Below are positions 54,063 through 63,466 of a stretch of 64,000 nucleotides of DNA, in pieces (the first letter of the stretch is position 1; each line of letters opens with the position of its first letter). The notes beneath the pieces were generated by a model. That model was not told where the DNA came from, searched no databases, and worked only from the letters and a program-made list of their open reading frames with translations. The stretch is from positions 129,532-193,531 of the forward strand of contig VSDK01021623.1 of the NCBI GenBank assembly GCA_009767595.1. Direction: 5' to 3'. This DNA is from Symbiodinium kawagutii (lineage: Eukaryota; Sar; Dinophyceae; Suessiales; Symbiodiniaceae). The position numbers and the translations under genes were made by a program.

Positions 54063-54160
54063 TACCTTTTGGTAAACAAACTAGGAAATGGAAAATCCAC
54101 CAGCTGGTTTTTACAGAAAATATTGATTTGCAAGTGCCAGGTTAGTGTTCTAGAGGGTAA
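54063..54160. mobile_element. family D MITE-like element
   Basis: TACCTTTTGGTAAACAAACTAGGAAATGG at the left and CAAGTGCCAGGTTAGTGTTCTAGAGGGTAA at the right. Confidence 0.65.
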
Positions 54161-54306
54161 CCAGTAGTAAACAACTAAGCATCTATGATATATCATAGTA
54201 GAGTTATGAACCAAGCAGTTCCATTTTTGCAAAGCCTTCCGAGTTTTGATCATCATTGTTGCCAAGCTGTTTCTTCACGATCAAAGATGGTCTGGGGACC
54301 AACATG

Positions 54307-54427
54307 TGGCTATGGGTCAAAACCCTTAGTCCCCTTGGTTCCCCCACTATCAACCATTGTTTTCCCTACTCCTGTTGGTGATTGTCCCTCATGAAATTGG
54401 TTGGTTCACTGCTTGACCTCCATATAG
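54307..54427. mobile_element. family E MITE-like element
   Basis: GGCTATGGGTCAAAACCCTTAGTCCCC at the left and CTGCTTGACCTCCATATAGC at the right. A second ending (GCTTGACCCAACCCACCATG) at about 54515-54535 suggests a nested or duplicated copy. Confidence 0.6.
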
Positions 54428-54610
54428 CTGGAAATAGCTGGTATATCCCCTATAAATTGTTAGTTATCATCCCCTTTTATTAACCATTAACCAGCTATTT
54501 TTAGTTGGTTCACTGCTTGACCCAACCCACCATGTGAGTTCAACTAAATCGTAAGTGGACGGCGATCAACCTCGATGATCAGCTGGGCACCGGGTAGGTG
54601 CCCCTGCCAG

Positions 54611-54671
54611 GAACATGCCAAGATGGTGCTGAACTGCGATGAAACGGCCTTCGTGAAGCTGAAGGTTGCAG
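54611..54671 (+). CDS. candidate internal exon
   Basis: Acceptor GTGCCCCTGCCAG and donor GTTGCAG/GTGGGA. The frame reads EHAKMVLNCDETAFVKLKVA and stays open to the left for about 15 more codons (SWAPGRCPCQ). Product not recognised. Confidence 0.5.
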
Positions 54672-55292
54672 GTGGGAGCTGACGCCAGCCCAGGTGGTCC
54701 TTCAAGTCACCATGATTTTTTCCACAGCGGTTATGGAGGACATCGAGTCTTCCATGTATTTATGAAAGGTCATTTAAGGTAACCCATCATTTAAGGTATC
54801 TCCATCTATAGGTTCCCAAGTGTCGGAGTGTGCGGGGGGGATTTTCGGAGCAAAATGCGCCACTTGGACCACTTGAAAAGCGCATGTAACCCTCATGATT
54901 CGGGCAAATCGCGATAGTCAGCTTCATTGCTGACCCATCACGTTGGTGATTGTCGCTGTGAAACGCAAATGAATAACCAGCTGATGGCAAGCAATAGCCT
55001 GTTGGTTACTTGGCAACCAAGAAGCAATGCTGTGATTATGGAAATCTTACACCATCAAACAGCCATTTCAATGGATATCGATATCATTGTATGCACGTTT
55101 GTAAACCAAATGGTGCGCTTCAATTCGCATGGGACTCCCTGCAAGACAGCGATCGAACGTGTAGTTTGATTGGGTTCATAACTATCATTATCCATGGCTA
55201 TGAGGGTTAGCCATTACTCAACCATTGTTTCAGCTTAGCTCCCTTCACCGCCAAACATCACCCCAGCGTTAAACTCATGGCCCAGGCATGCC

Positions 55293-55547
55293 CTTCCATT
55301 GGAAGGTGCTGAACTGGTTGCTGATTCTGCCCCTGGGCAAAGCGCGAAGCTGCGAAGCGGGGTGGGGTGCATTCGCTGGACAGTTCTACATTCAGCAGTG
55401 AACCCGAAGCTGGTGAGGTTCCTATCGAAGTTTCTGAGGCTCCCTGGATGTAGGCTTTGTCCAAGCCTGTTCCCGTTTTTTGGCCATGTCACTCCCGGGG
55501 TTGACAATGCTAAGCTGCGAAGCTGCCAAATACATCCAAATACCTAG
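55293..55547 (+). CDS. coding-like ORF, ~83 codons
   Basis: The frame reads EGAELVADSAPGQSAKLRSG, CIRWTVLHSAVNPKLVRFLS and FLRLPGCRLCPSLFPFFGHV. A donor GAAGCTG/GTGAGG lies inside. Another + frame is also open (HWKVLNWLLILPLGKARSCE). Probably one or two exons; frame not certain. Confidence 0.35.
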   Translation, partial: LPLEGAELVADSAPGQSAKLRSGVGCIRWTVLHSAVNPKLVRFLSKFLRLPGCRLCPSLFPFFGHVTPGVDNAKLRSCQIHPNT

Positions 55548-56070
55548 TTGGGTCGCAAATGTGTCGCAGAATTCATCCATGATGTATCATGCATGATCTA
55601 TCATCCCGCACCACTGTCTCACCATGGGCAAACCAGGAACAGTGTTGAGAACAGGCCCTAGTGAACTGAGCCAGGTGCGCACAAATCGATCACTGGTTCA
55701 AGTTGGTTAAGGAGGCGCAGTAAGCACAGTACCCATTGGATGTGACCATTTGAATGGCCCCTTCTCCCCAACTTTTGTCGTACCCATTTCCATCACGTCA
55801 TGGTCAACTCAGTCGTCGAGCTGATCCACTGGTGCCCCTGTCGCAGTGACGGTAGACACCAAGGTCCCAATCTACGGGTATACCACCTTCTGGGGCCCCA
55901 GGTCACATGGCAAGTTGTCGTATCCTATTCCCAAGCAAGGTTCCACAAAATGCTGAAATGCGCGTCCCAGTTCCCATAGTTGAAAGCGGTGTTAACCAGG
56001 CATGGGGGTGGTAACGACGCGTTGTGACCAATTCATACAGCTGGCAGTACCCTCCCTTGCTGCTGCGCAG

Positions 56071-56157
56071 TGGCTAGGGCTGCACCAAGGTTGCCAAAGT
56101 TAGCGCTCTGGAAAGTGACGACCGAAGCTGGAGTCGTCTTTCTGATGGAAACTCAAG
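56071..56157 (+). CDS. candidate exon with strong acceptor
   Basis: Acceptor CCTCCCTTGCTGCTGCGCAG and donor CTCAAG/GTCTGG. The frame reads ARAAPRLPKLALWKVTTEAG then VVFLMETQ. A family C element starts about 50 bases downstream. Product unknown. Confidence 0.5.
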
Positions 56158-56207
56158 GTCTGGGCCGCCAGCTGTTGGTCTGGCTGACGTTAGGTTGGTT
56201 GGTTGGC

Positions 56208-56300
56208 TGGATGGTGGTTAGGAGGGAGCTAAGTATCCCTATACCCTTTTAAAGGGGAAGTGATTTGGAGTTGCAAGGAGTGGCCACTAACCAAATGGTA
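56208..56300. mobile_element. family C element
   Basis: CTGGATGGTGGTTAGGAGGGAGC .. ATACCCTTTTAAAGGGGAAG .. GGAGTGGCCACTAACCAAATGGTAG. Confidence 0.7.
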
Positions 56301-56600
56301 GTTGATGTTGGTGGATGTTGGTTGACGCTGGTTGCTATGCCCTAGTGGTCGATCACGGCCAGCTCTGCGCGGATCGTCCCCCTTGGTGATCTGTGTTCTG
56401 TTGGTGGCATCACCTTTTGCTTCAGTCACCGGGACGTCGACAAGCAACCTTTTTCATAGGCAACTCATGTGAACCACTGGTTGGTTTCCGGTTGGTTTAC
56501 CAAGCACATTGAAACCATCATGGGTCGCCCAGGTTGATCCTTGGTTGAGGTTGGTTGATGTACTGGTGGAACATGGTGGAACGAGTCACCACCAGTGCCA

Positions 56601-56832
56601 CCACGGGGTGCACCACCCGTCGCATCGGCCAGGCATCGAAGATCTGGTTGTGAACTCAGTGGCCTTGGCTTTCATCCTGCAGATCGACGAGTTGCTGTGC
56701 TCGGAGCTCCTTGTTCGTGGAAGTTGCGCGTTGGGACGAGGGGAACCCAACCCGTCGTGGAACCCAATGGCTGGCCCCCAGCAATCACGAGTCGTTGCGG
56801 GTCGAAGGGTGTTTGGACGGCTGAGCTCGTGA
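56601..56832 (+). CDS. candidate coding exon, DELL-motif membrane protein fragment
   Basis: The frame reads GIEDLVVNSVALAFILQIDE then LLCSELLVRGSCALGRG and continues to TGA at about 56830. The phrase D(I/L)(V/L)(V/L)NSVAL.FIL.IDELL is one I associate from memory with predicted multi-pass membrane proteins of dinoflagellates whose function is unknown. An AG acceptor (CGGCCAG) precedes GIEDL, and the frame is open to the left (HHQCHHGVHHPSHRP). The exon may end before the ORF stop. Confidence 0.5.
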
Positions 56833-56889
56833 TTGCTCATCCCTTACGATTCTTATAACAGTTATCCGGCATGATTGATCGGGCCTCCT

Positions 56890-57365
56890 ATCTACTGTCA
56901 CTTGCCAGTGATGAACGATCACTATTAACCAGTTCTGCATCATTGATCCTTAGCAACCACTATTGGTCAACATCAAGCATTACTCACCATTCTTACATGA
57001 TAAATCATTCTTGACCAATCACATATTTTTGATCAGTATCAATCATTATCAACCAGTATGAACCATTTCACCACCACTGTCATTGTCAACCATTCACCAT
57101 TATTACCATCATCAATCGTTATGAAGATCATTAACCATCAGCAACCAGATTATCAACCAGTGTGAAGCAGTAGCAGATTATCAACCATTCCTAACCCATC
57201 ATTATCACCCATATTAATCATTGACCGTTATTAAACATTCTCAACCACATTAATCATTATCAACCCTTATCAACCCATGATTAACCAGTATTAGCCCATT
57301 ATTAACCATTACCAAGCTCTATGAACAACTATCAACAACCAAACTATCAGCGATCAACCAGTGTG
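56890..57365. repeat. AACCATTATCAACC cryptic repeat tract
   Basis: TCAACCATTA, CATTATCAACC and AACCAGTAT words over about 470 bases on one strand. Confidence 0.6.
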
Positions 57366-57379
57366 ACCCATGACTACAG

Positions 57380-57506
57380 CTGATCCACTTGGCTGGGGCC
57401 AGCCGAGCCGCGCGAGCGCCCGCGCGAGCGCCAGCTTCAAGGCTCATGAACGAGAAAGTGTCGGGGATCTCAGCCGTGTCGTTCGTGGCAACCTGGCTGG
57501 TCTCCA
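57380..57506 (+). CDS. candidate internal exon
   Basis: Acceptor CATGACTACAG, phase 0 frame LIHLAGASRAARAPARAPAS then RLMNEKVSGISAVSFVATWL, donor TCTCCA/GTATGA. A second frame (FKAHERESVGDLSRVVRGNL) with donor GGCTG/GTCTCC is equally attractive. It includes a GCGCGAGCGCC repeat. Product unknown. Confidence 0.4.
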
Positions 57507-58043
57507 GTATGAATAGTTCAACGAGCCAATTGATAGGCTTAAACATATGGTTAACAAATGGCTAAGGTCTGGGTAAGGTATGGTTCAGGTAATTTATTAA
57601 GGGTTTTCTTAAGGTATGGTTAAGGTGTGGTTGTTGATGGTAAATGATATCGCTGTGTTCAATTTCATGATATAAATGATGTCTAGTCATAGTCATTGAC
57701 ATTGCCATCAACATTGATTTCAATTGTGGAAATTGATATCCATATCCACTCCTCAGACTCTTCAGCCAAATGATGATATGGAACATGCATCAAAAGTAGC
57801 TGGTTTATAGTTTTGGTACTCAATACATTGCTAAATACAACATCAAATGATGTACTGATCTATATGTAGCCAGTTTATCAAATATGGTGGCTGAACCATA
57901 AATCTAAAAGTCATCCGCAAACAAACTAGACATCTACCAGAAATCTGCAAGTGAACCAGCCCATAAAAATCCACCATTTCACATCAAACCAATTCAGTTG
58001 ACCGGCAACCTGTCAAGCTCTTTGGTGCCATGGTCCCCCGCTG

Positions 58044-58268
58044 TTGCGTTCGTTATCAAGCAATGAGCAATCACTACCCAAGAATCCCGATGTTACAAGC
58101 AAGACGGAGAACAATAATACCAAGACATCAATAACTACAATGACGAGGGAATTGATAGGGGATAGCATCCAGGATAGCCATCAATTAGAAAAACTAAACA
58201 TTGCCATCAGTAAGACGATAGAAATCAGCGAAGTGAAAGCCAATAAGATCAAGAGGTTGGGGAATTGA
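58044..58268 (+). CDS. Thr/Asn/Lys-rich ORF, 74 codons
   Basis: Its base composition is unlike the other islands: A-rich codons, hydrophilic, likely helical at the end (TSKTENNNTKTSITTMTREL, IQDSHQLEKLNIAISKTIE). The true start is unknown. Could be a diverged gene piece or chance. Confidence 0.3.
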   Translation: MRSLSSNEQSLPKNPDVTSKTENNNTKTSITTMTRELIGDSIQDSHQLEKLNIAISKTIEISEVKANKIKRLGN

Positions 58269-58280
58269 TGTGATCATTTG

Positions 58281-58393
58281 ACTGTTGACTCACCATGGCA
58301 CACCCACGCCATTTGCTGATGCAGCTGGAGATTGCACCCTTCACATGGCTTTGCACTGCTGCAAGCCCCTTCAAGCCGCTAAACCCATGCCAT
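58281..58393 (+). other. ankyrin-like fragment
   Basis: The frame reads PTPFADAAGDCTLHMALHCC then KPLQAAKPMP and TAG. D..G...LH.AL is the core of an ankyrin repeat. There is no AG acceptor before it, so it is probably a relic or part of an exon with unusual borders. Confidence 0.35.
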
Positions 58394-58791
58394 AGTGGTT
58401 CTGGGTTGTGGGGTGCTGTGCTGCTTAGCTGATGCAAAACAATCGTTCCCAAAGCACAAGATCAACCAAGTCTGCAGGTAATGATCCGTAGCATGTAGTA
58501 TGTAGGTGAACTACTCCTAGTTGTTCAAAGGCAACAGTGATGGAGTGAAAGAGACCTATCTTGTTGAGGTTGCAGGATCCTATGTACTTCCCAACGGGGA
58601 TTTGGCGAGGGGAAACTTTTTTGGTTGGGCAACTAGTTGCGTGCTATTTAATTATTCTTCATTGTTCGCAATAAACTGCAAGCGTGACGTGTTTGGCAAA
58701 ATGGGCGGTTAGGACTCTGCAATGCAGTTTTCCTTTAGAAACAGCGAACATCATGATGCAGAACGCAAGCATTGGGCTGGCCAGTGAGTGA

Positions 58792-59049
58792 TTGTTTGTA
58801 GGTTTGAACGTCGTGGTAACATGTAGGGCTCAGTATGTGTTTCCGCTGTGTTTTGTTGTAAGCCCGAATAAACACCGCGTTTTGTCCGTTGCTGAAACTG
58901 TGAATCGTCATGGCCGCATCCCACTCACATTGATCATGCTTCCTGGGGAAACAATCTCTTTTCAGCTCAGCTTTGTATCGGAAATGGGACATTCGGAAAT
59001 CCGCCCATCTCCTGGGGTAATCGCGACAACAACCGGCTGTTGTTGGTGA
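58792..59049 (+). CDS. coding-like ORF, 85 codons, strand uncertain
   Basis: The + frame reads FPLCFVVSPNKHRVLSVAET then RIPLTLIMLPGETISFQLSF. A minus frame of 85 codons (58735-58992) overlaps and also looks protein-like. No family recognised. Confidence 0.3.
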   Translation: MFVGLNVVVTCRAQYVFPLCFVVSPNKHRVLSVAETVNRHGRIPLTLIMLPGETISFQLSFVSEMGHSEIRPSPGVIATTTGCCW

Positions 59050-59437
59050 TGTTTGAAAGTCAACAGCGATGTGATATAATCATATTTATCGTTTCAACGA
59101 GCAACAAGGATAACGATGTCATCATCAATGATCAAGCATGATGCTCCCAATAAGCACAATGTCATGGTTATCACAACATTTCTTGGTTCTCAACGGCATT
59201 TCTTCAACAACTCAACTGCCGACAAGCAAGCAACGAGCATCAACAGTCATCAACAAACATCAACAACCACCAACCGCAACCACCAGCCGCAACCATCAGC
59301 ACCAACGATCGAGCAGGAACGTTTGATGCGACGCCGTCCTTGATGTTGAGCAACTGAGGACTCAGCTGTTGGAGAAGATGGAAGTTCACTATGCAGGTAC
59401 CGCTGGGCTTGCCGCTTCCCGGACCAATGGTGATTGA

Positions 59438-59545
59438 TCAATGATTGGTGACTGGTCAATGATTGGTGACTGGTCAATGATTGGTGACTGGTCAATGATT
59501 GGTGACTGGTCAATGATTGGTGACTGGTCAATGATTGGTGACTGG
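59438..59545. repeat. 18-base minisatellite, six perfect units
   Basis: TCAATGATTGGTGACTGG repeated six times from 59438, with degenerate units on both sides. Confidence 0.95.
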
Positions 59546-59838
59546 TTAATGACTGGTGAATCATGGGTCATGACTGCTTGGATGAAACGAACAGAAGTGA
59601 CTGGTGACTGGTGAACCTTGCTTTCTCGCCAAAGTCAATGACTGGCACCAATGAGTGTTTGCCCAATGTCGATAACTTTGGTTCCTCCACTCATTCACTG
59701 AGTGGCACCAATGACTGGTTTCCCAATCTGTTGTCGATAGACCGATCAGGCAAGTGCCAAATCCAAGGTCGGTAGGCAACGAATCCTGCGGCGTCACTGC
59801 GACACATGGCAGTCGCAGTTCTTATTCGGGCTAATGCT

Positions 59839-59931
59839 GGCTGTTGATTGGGAGCGGGCTAAGGAGCCAGGAGCGGGCTTTTAAAGGGGGAGCGATTTGG
59901 AGCTACCTGGACTGTTCGAACCAAATGGTAG
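59839..59931. mobile_element. family C element
   Basis: GGCTGTTGATTGGGAGCGGGCTAAG .. GGCTTTTAAAGGGGGAGCGATTTGG .. GAACCAAATGGTAG. Confidence 0.65.
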
Positions 59932-60067
59932 CAATGTGAGCTTTCTGGAGGATAGTTACAAGATACGAAGTCACAAAGTTTTGCGCAAGAAATTCGCATA
60001 TGCAAAGATATCTGCACATCTGTATCTTGGCGTTTCATGATAAGTACTCCTAGAATCACTATAGATG

Positions 60068-60189
60068 TGGCTATGGGTCAAAACATGTCAAAACCCTGTA
60101 CCCCTGGTTCCCCCATGATTAACCAGTGTTTCCCTATCATTGTGGGTGGTTATCCTCCATTATTGTCGGTCAATATTGACCCATAGTCA
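60068..60189. mobile_element. family E MITE-like element
   Basis: GGCTATGGGTCAAAACATG at the left and CAATATTGACCCATAGTCATG at the right. Internal CCCTGGTTCCCCCATG. Confidence 0.7.
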
Positions 60190-60563
60190 TGTCTGACATG
60201 ATGTAACCAGTTGCTATCCTTGGCTGTGCACCCGTTAGCCACTGGTTACATCCACCATGGGCTGGCACACTTTGCGAGCCGAGCCGAGCCCATGGCTCGC
60301 AATGCTTCATCGGCCTTGAGGTGACTGCCCGATGACTTGGAAGCATCATTAGCATTCATTAACCATGAATAACTCTGATTTATGAACATGATGGTTAATG
60401 ATGGCTAATGCACATTTAAAATGATGGCTGATGATGGTTGAAAATGAACATGATGGTTAATGAACATTTGAGTTATTGGTTAATGTACATGATTCCTTGA
60501 TGAATCCATGGGTTCACATTTCATGAACATGATTGATGGCCACGATTTAGCTAAACCTGATGA

Positions 60564-60740
60564 ACCGAACTCATTAAAAAACAACAACCTCCGCCCATCA
60601 TCGTCGAAGAGTGTGCCAGCGCAGGTGATACCGCCCGGATCGACGAAGTGGACCGGTGGCTGCGGTCGGTTGGATGCGTGTTGGGCTTGCCCGAGATAGA
60701 AAAACAGGCAAAAAGGCTCGTTTTTTGGTGGTTTTCTTAA
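60564..60740 (+). CDS. candidate coding exon, ~58 codons
   Basis: The frame reads ELIKKQQPPPIIVEECASAG, DTARIDEVDRWLRSVGCVLG and LPEIEKQAKRLVFWWFS, then TAA. The helical, GC3-rich pattern supports coding. A 158-codon minus ORF (60480-60956) overlaps and is the main competing reading. Product unknown. Confidence 0.45.
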   Translation, partial: TELIKKQQPPPIIVEECASAGDTARIDEVDRWLRSVGCVLGLPEIEKQAKRLVFWWFS

Positions 60741-61083
60741 GGTTGGAAAGATGATTCCTAACCAATTCCTAAGGGCACTTCTTAATGCCTGCAACCATGA
60801 TCCACCAATTCCGAAGTGGGGATACACACCAATGAAATGACAGTTGAAAATCACCTTTATATGCCCAGGATGAAGCACGTTGTTGAATATCACAACAGAA
60901 CTGTCAGGTAGTTGAACCCATCGACATTGAACAACGCCGGTCTTAAAATGGGTCAATCATCTCTGAATCGTGGATGCCAGAGAAAATTATGGGTGGGAAA
61001 TTCGACAGGACTTGCATCACACATGTAGGTGGGATGACATGTCCATTGTCAACCATGATCAGTCACCATTGACTATCATTTAA

Positions 61084-61178
61084 CTGGCGGTTGGTTGGGA
61101 GGAGCCAGCGGTATCCTGTGCTATCCCTTGAATACGGGGGAGCAAGGCCATGAGCTACCGGCCACTTAGCAAATGGTA
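61084..61178. mobile_element. family C element
   Basis: CTGGCGGTTGGTTGGGAGGAGCC .. GTGCTATCCCTTGAATACGGG .. TGAGCTACCGGCCACTTAGC..AAATGGTA. Confidence 0.6.
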
Positions 61179-61453
61179 TTCAGTTTCCGAAAGGAACAAT
61201 GAACATGATGCAGATATCTGAGGAGATCTCAGATCACTACTTCTATCCAAAGGAAACAACGAGCCTTAAACGATTTGTTTTACCTCAAAAACTTCGAGGT
61301 TTAGGATTTCATCCAGGATAATCTTTTGTGGAGCGACCTAGCCTCTTTTCCCCAGATAGTTGGTGTTGCATCTCTACGGCTGTTGACCAGTGACCAGTGA
61401 CCAGACCGGCGACCCACGCAATCGGTCATTCTGATCGGGGTTTTGGGCGGCAG

Positions 61454-61497
61454 ATTTCGATCTTCCCGGAGCTACGGAGCTGCTCAACAGCTTTGGG
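61454..61497 (+). CDS. candidate short exon
   Basis: TTTTGGGCGGCAG precedes and TTTGGG/GTAATT follows. The frame reads DFDLPGATELLNSFG. Short. Confidence 0.3.
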
Positions 61498-61649
61498 GTA
61501 ATTGACCTGTGGCCAAGATCATCCCATATCATCCAAGTGGTTTATAATCATGTGCATTGTTATTAGCAAGATTATATTGGATGATGAAACCAGATGATAT
61601 TCACAAGATGATATTAACAAGATGATATTAATCAGTGATATTCACCAGT

Positions 61650-61803
61650 GTTTCATTCATGAAGCTGACACAGGCGTTGAGCAAATGCATGGACTCATGT
61701 GCTCAGTTCCGTGGCGACACCAGCCGTGGCGTACGCCAAGCCATTGGGGTGGTCATCAGTTCGATGGTTGGAGCCACCAGCGATGGCCCTATGCCCGGGA
61801 TTG
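61650..61803 (+). CDS. candidate coding exon, ~50 codons
   Basis: The frame reads KLTQALSKCMDSCAQFRGDT, SRGVRQAIGVVISSMVGATS and DGPMPGIEW. A hydrophobic/Gly-Ser centre. Possible acceptor TTCATGAAG and donor GAGTG/GTTCAT. Product not recognised. Confidence 0.45.
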
Positions 61804-61927
61804 AGTGGTTCATAAGAAGGGGACTGGTTGGAGATTGATGACCAGGTTGGCTGAGTAGTTTTAACCATGGTTAATAATGGTTAACAATAGGAAATAATAA
61901 GCAACAACAATAGTGGTTAAACAACTA

Positions 61928-62029
61928 CTGGTTGGTGGTTTCAAAGATTTTTCATTTTTCCCTTGTAATAATCATTAACAAATGGTTGGTTTACTCATGT
62001 TTTTCATAGGTGTTGAAACCACCAACCAG
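61928..62029. mobile_element. family B MITE-like element, 102 bases
   Basis: CTGGTTGGTGGTTTCAAAGATTTTTC at the left and CATAGGTGTTGAAACCACCAACCAG at the right: perfect 16-base terminal inverted repeats. Confidence 0.85.
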
Positions 62030-62034
62030 GAGAG

Positions 62035-62455
62035 GTTTGTAAGAAGGGCAAGGACTATCAGTGATGAGACTCAGGTCTATTGATAAGTTCTCCGCAGACT
62101 TCATCTTCCATGTGGCCATGTGAGAGTCACGTGATGTTGGCAGTCTCCGCAATCCATCGAGCTGTTTCTTACATGATTGAGCTAGGACATTATACGGGTT
62201 GACAAAATCTACCCATACCATACTAACTTTCATGAATGGCACTCGGGTGATTTTGCTGGCATAGGTGGGTAATGGTGGGTATATGTTTCGTGGAACATCT
62301 GGATTTTCTTGAAAAAGTCTACCATGCATGGCATTAGCATGGGATACCCGACTCCCACGCAGTAACACGCGTGCAGACACACGCCCTGCATCCCATGCAT
62401 CCACGAGCTCGTGGTGCAGGAGAAACTCACTGATCAAGAGCTCTTTGAGAAGGAC
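62035..62455 (-). CDS. candidate exon, ~135 codons, minus strand
   Basis: After CGCTCAGTTCAG the minus frame is open for about 420 bases: VLLKELLISEFLLHHELVDA, GRVSARVLLRGSRVSHANAM, LFQENPDVPRNIYPPLPTYA, MVWVDFVNPYNVLAQSCKK and SAENLSIDLSLITDSPC. It runs into a family B element, where the frame ends. It is the longest non-transposon candidate exon apart from the terminal gene. No family recognised. Confidence 0.45.
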
Positions 62456-62526
62456 CTGAACTGAGCGATGTCGCAGGGAAGCATGGGCTTGGAAACTACC
62501 CCAAGTAGGTCCAACAGGTTCTAACC

Positions 62527-62620
62527 TTGCTTATTGGATGCCATTCATTGATGAATGGGTTACAACTCCATGCTTATTGGATGATGCCATTTATTGATGA
62601 ACGGGTTATAACTCCATGCT
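62527..62620. repeat. ~47-base tandem duplication
   Basis: GCTTATTGGATG..CCATTCATTGATGAATGGGTTACAACTCCAT is repeated immediately as GCTTATTGGATGATGCCATTTATTGATGAACGGG. Confidence 0.75.
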
Positions 62621-62759
62621 TTTCTAATCTTTTATAGTTATTAGCACTAATGGTGGTTTCTGATTAGTGTCTACCTGTTGGTTTCATCTATTTTCATTGC
62701 TTTAGGGGGGGGTTACACTAATCAGAAACCAACATTAATTGGGATGATCTTCCAAGCAG

Positions 62760-62890
62760 ATGACTGTGAATCAGAGATCCTCCAAAGCGGCGAAACTGCC
62801 CCTGGATCGGTGGCGGCACCATTTCGAACCACCCCCAGCTGGTCCTACCAGTGGAAGTTGGCACGTCATGGAGGGTCAAATGTTGGGTTG
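62760..62890 (+). CDS. candidate coding island
   Basis: After GATCTTCCAAGCAG two frames are open: MTVNQRSSKAAKLPLDRWRH (donor CAGCTG/GTCCTA) and DDCESEILQSGETAPGSVAA. Frame undecided. Confidence 0.3.
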
Positions 62891-62962
62891 GGTGCTTAGT
62901 GGCTTGTTACGGGGTTCACTTGTGGTTATTACTTTGGGAAAATAATCAATCATATCAAACTA

Positions 62963-63067
62963 CTAGTTGGTGGTTGGATTCTGTTTGACATGTTGATTTT
63001 CGCTTCCTCAATGACTTTGGAATGGTTGATTGATCAGTATTTTTTCAGCTGGGGTTGAAACAACCGG
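62963..63067. mobile_element. family B-related element
   Basis: CTAGTTGGTGGTTGGATTC at the left, internal GGTTGATTGATC, and CAGCTGGGGTTGAAACAACCGG at the right. Confidence 0.5.
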
Positions 63068-63422
63068 ATAATATTGGTAATTTCACTCTACTTGTATCCA
63101 TCATACCTTGTAGTTACGCCACTCAGCGGGGGTACCACATTTATCGGTACGTATATTTGTTTCTTTGCATTAGTGCACATACTTGTGCTGATTTGTTGCT
63201 TATGCACCCCTATGCACCCCCACGACTTGACGCGTTCCATTTCTGATTGTGGTTGCCTATCCATACGGATAAACAGGATGCAAATCCCGGAAAGTTGTTT
63301 ACCTTCAGCAAAATCCCAGGGAAATTACTTACTTACCAAATTTATGGTGGCCTGGCATGGTAAATCAACTGGTTGAGGTCAGTGTTCATCACCTCCTGGA
63401 AATGGCTTTTGCCAATGGCTGC

Positions 63423-63440
63423 GCTGCTTTGCAGCTCAAG
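63423..63440 (+). promoter_or_regulatory. possible trans-splice acceptor or spliced-leader relic
   Basis: GCTGCTTTGCAG/CTCAAG lies 27-44 bases before the ATG of the terminal gene. It could be the AG used for spliced-leader addition. Alternatively, TTTGCAGCTCAAG resembles the end of the dinoflagellate leader (TTTTGGCTCAAG), which would mark a re-inserted cDNA. Weak match. Confidence 0.3.
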
Positions 63441-63466
63441 CGTTGTGGAACTTGCGAGCTGACGTC

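Noticed and set aside
59250..59571. Minus ORF rich in SLTSHQ repeats (possible repetitive protein)
   Set aside because: It is the translation of the 18-base minisatellite, whose unit is a multiple of three.
60480..60956. 158-residue minus ORF
   Set aside because: The overlapping + frame (VEECASAGDTARIDEVDRWL) has better codon and helix character. Retained only as the alternative reading.
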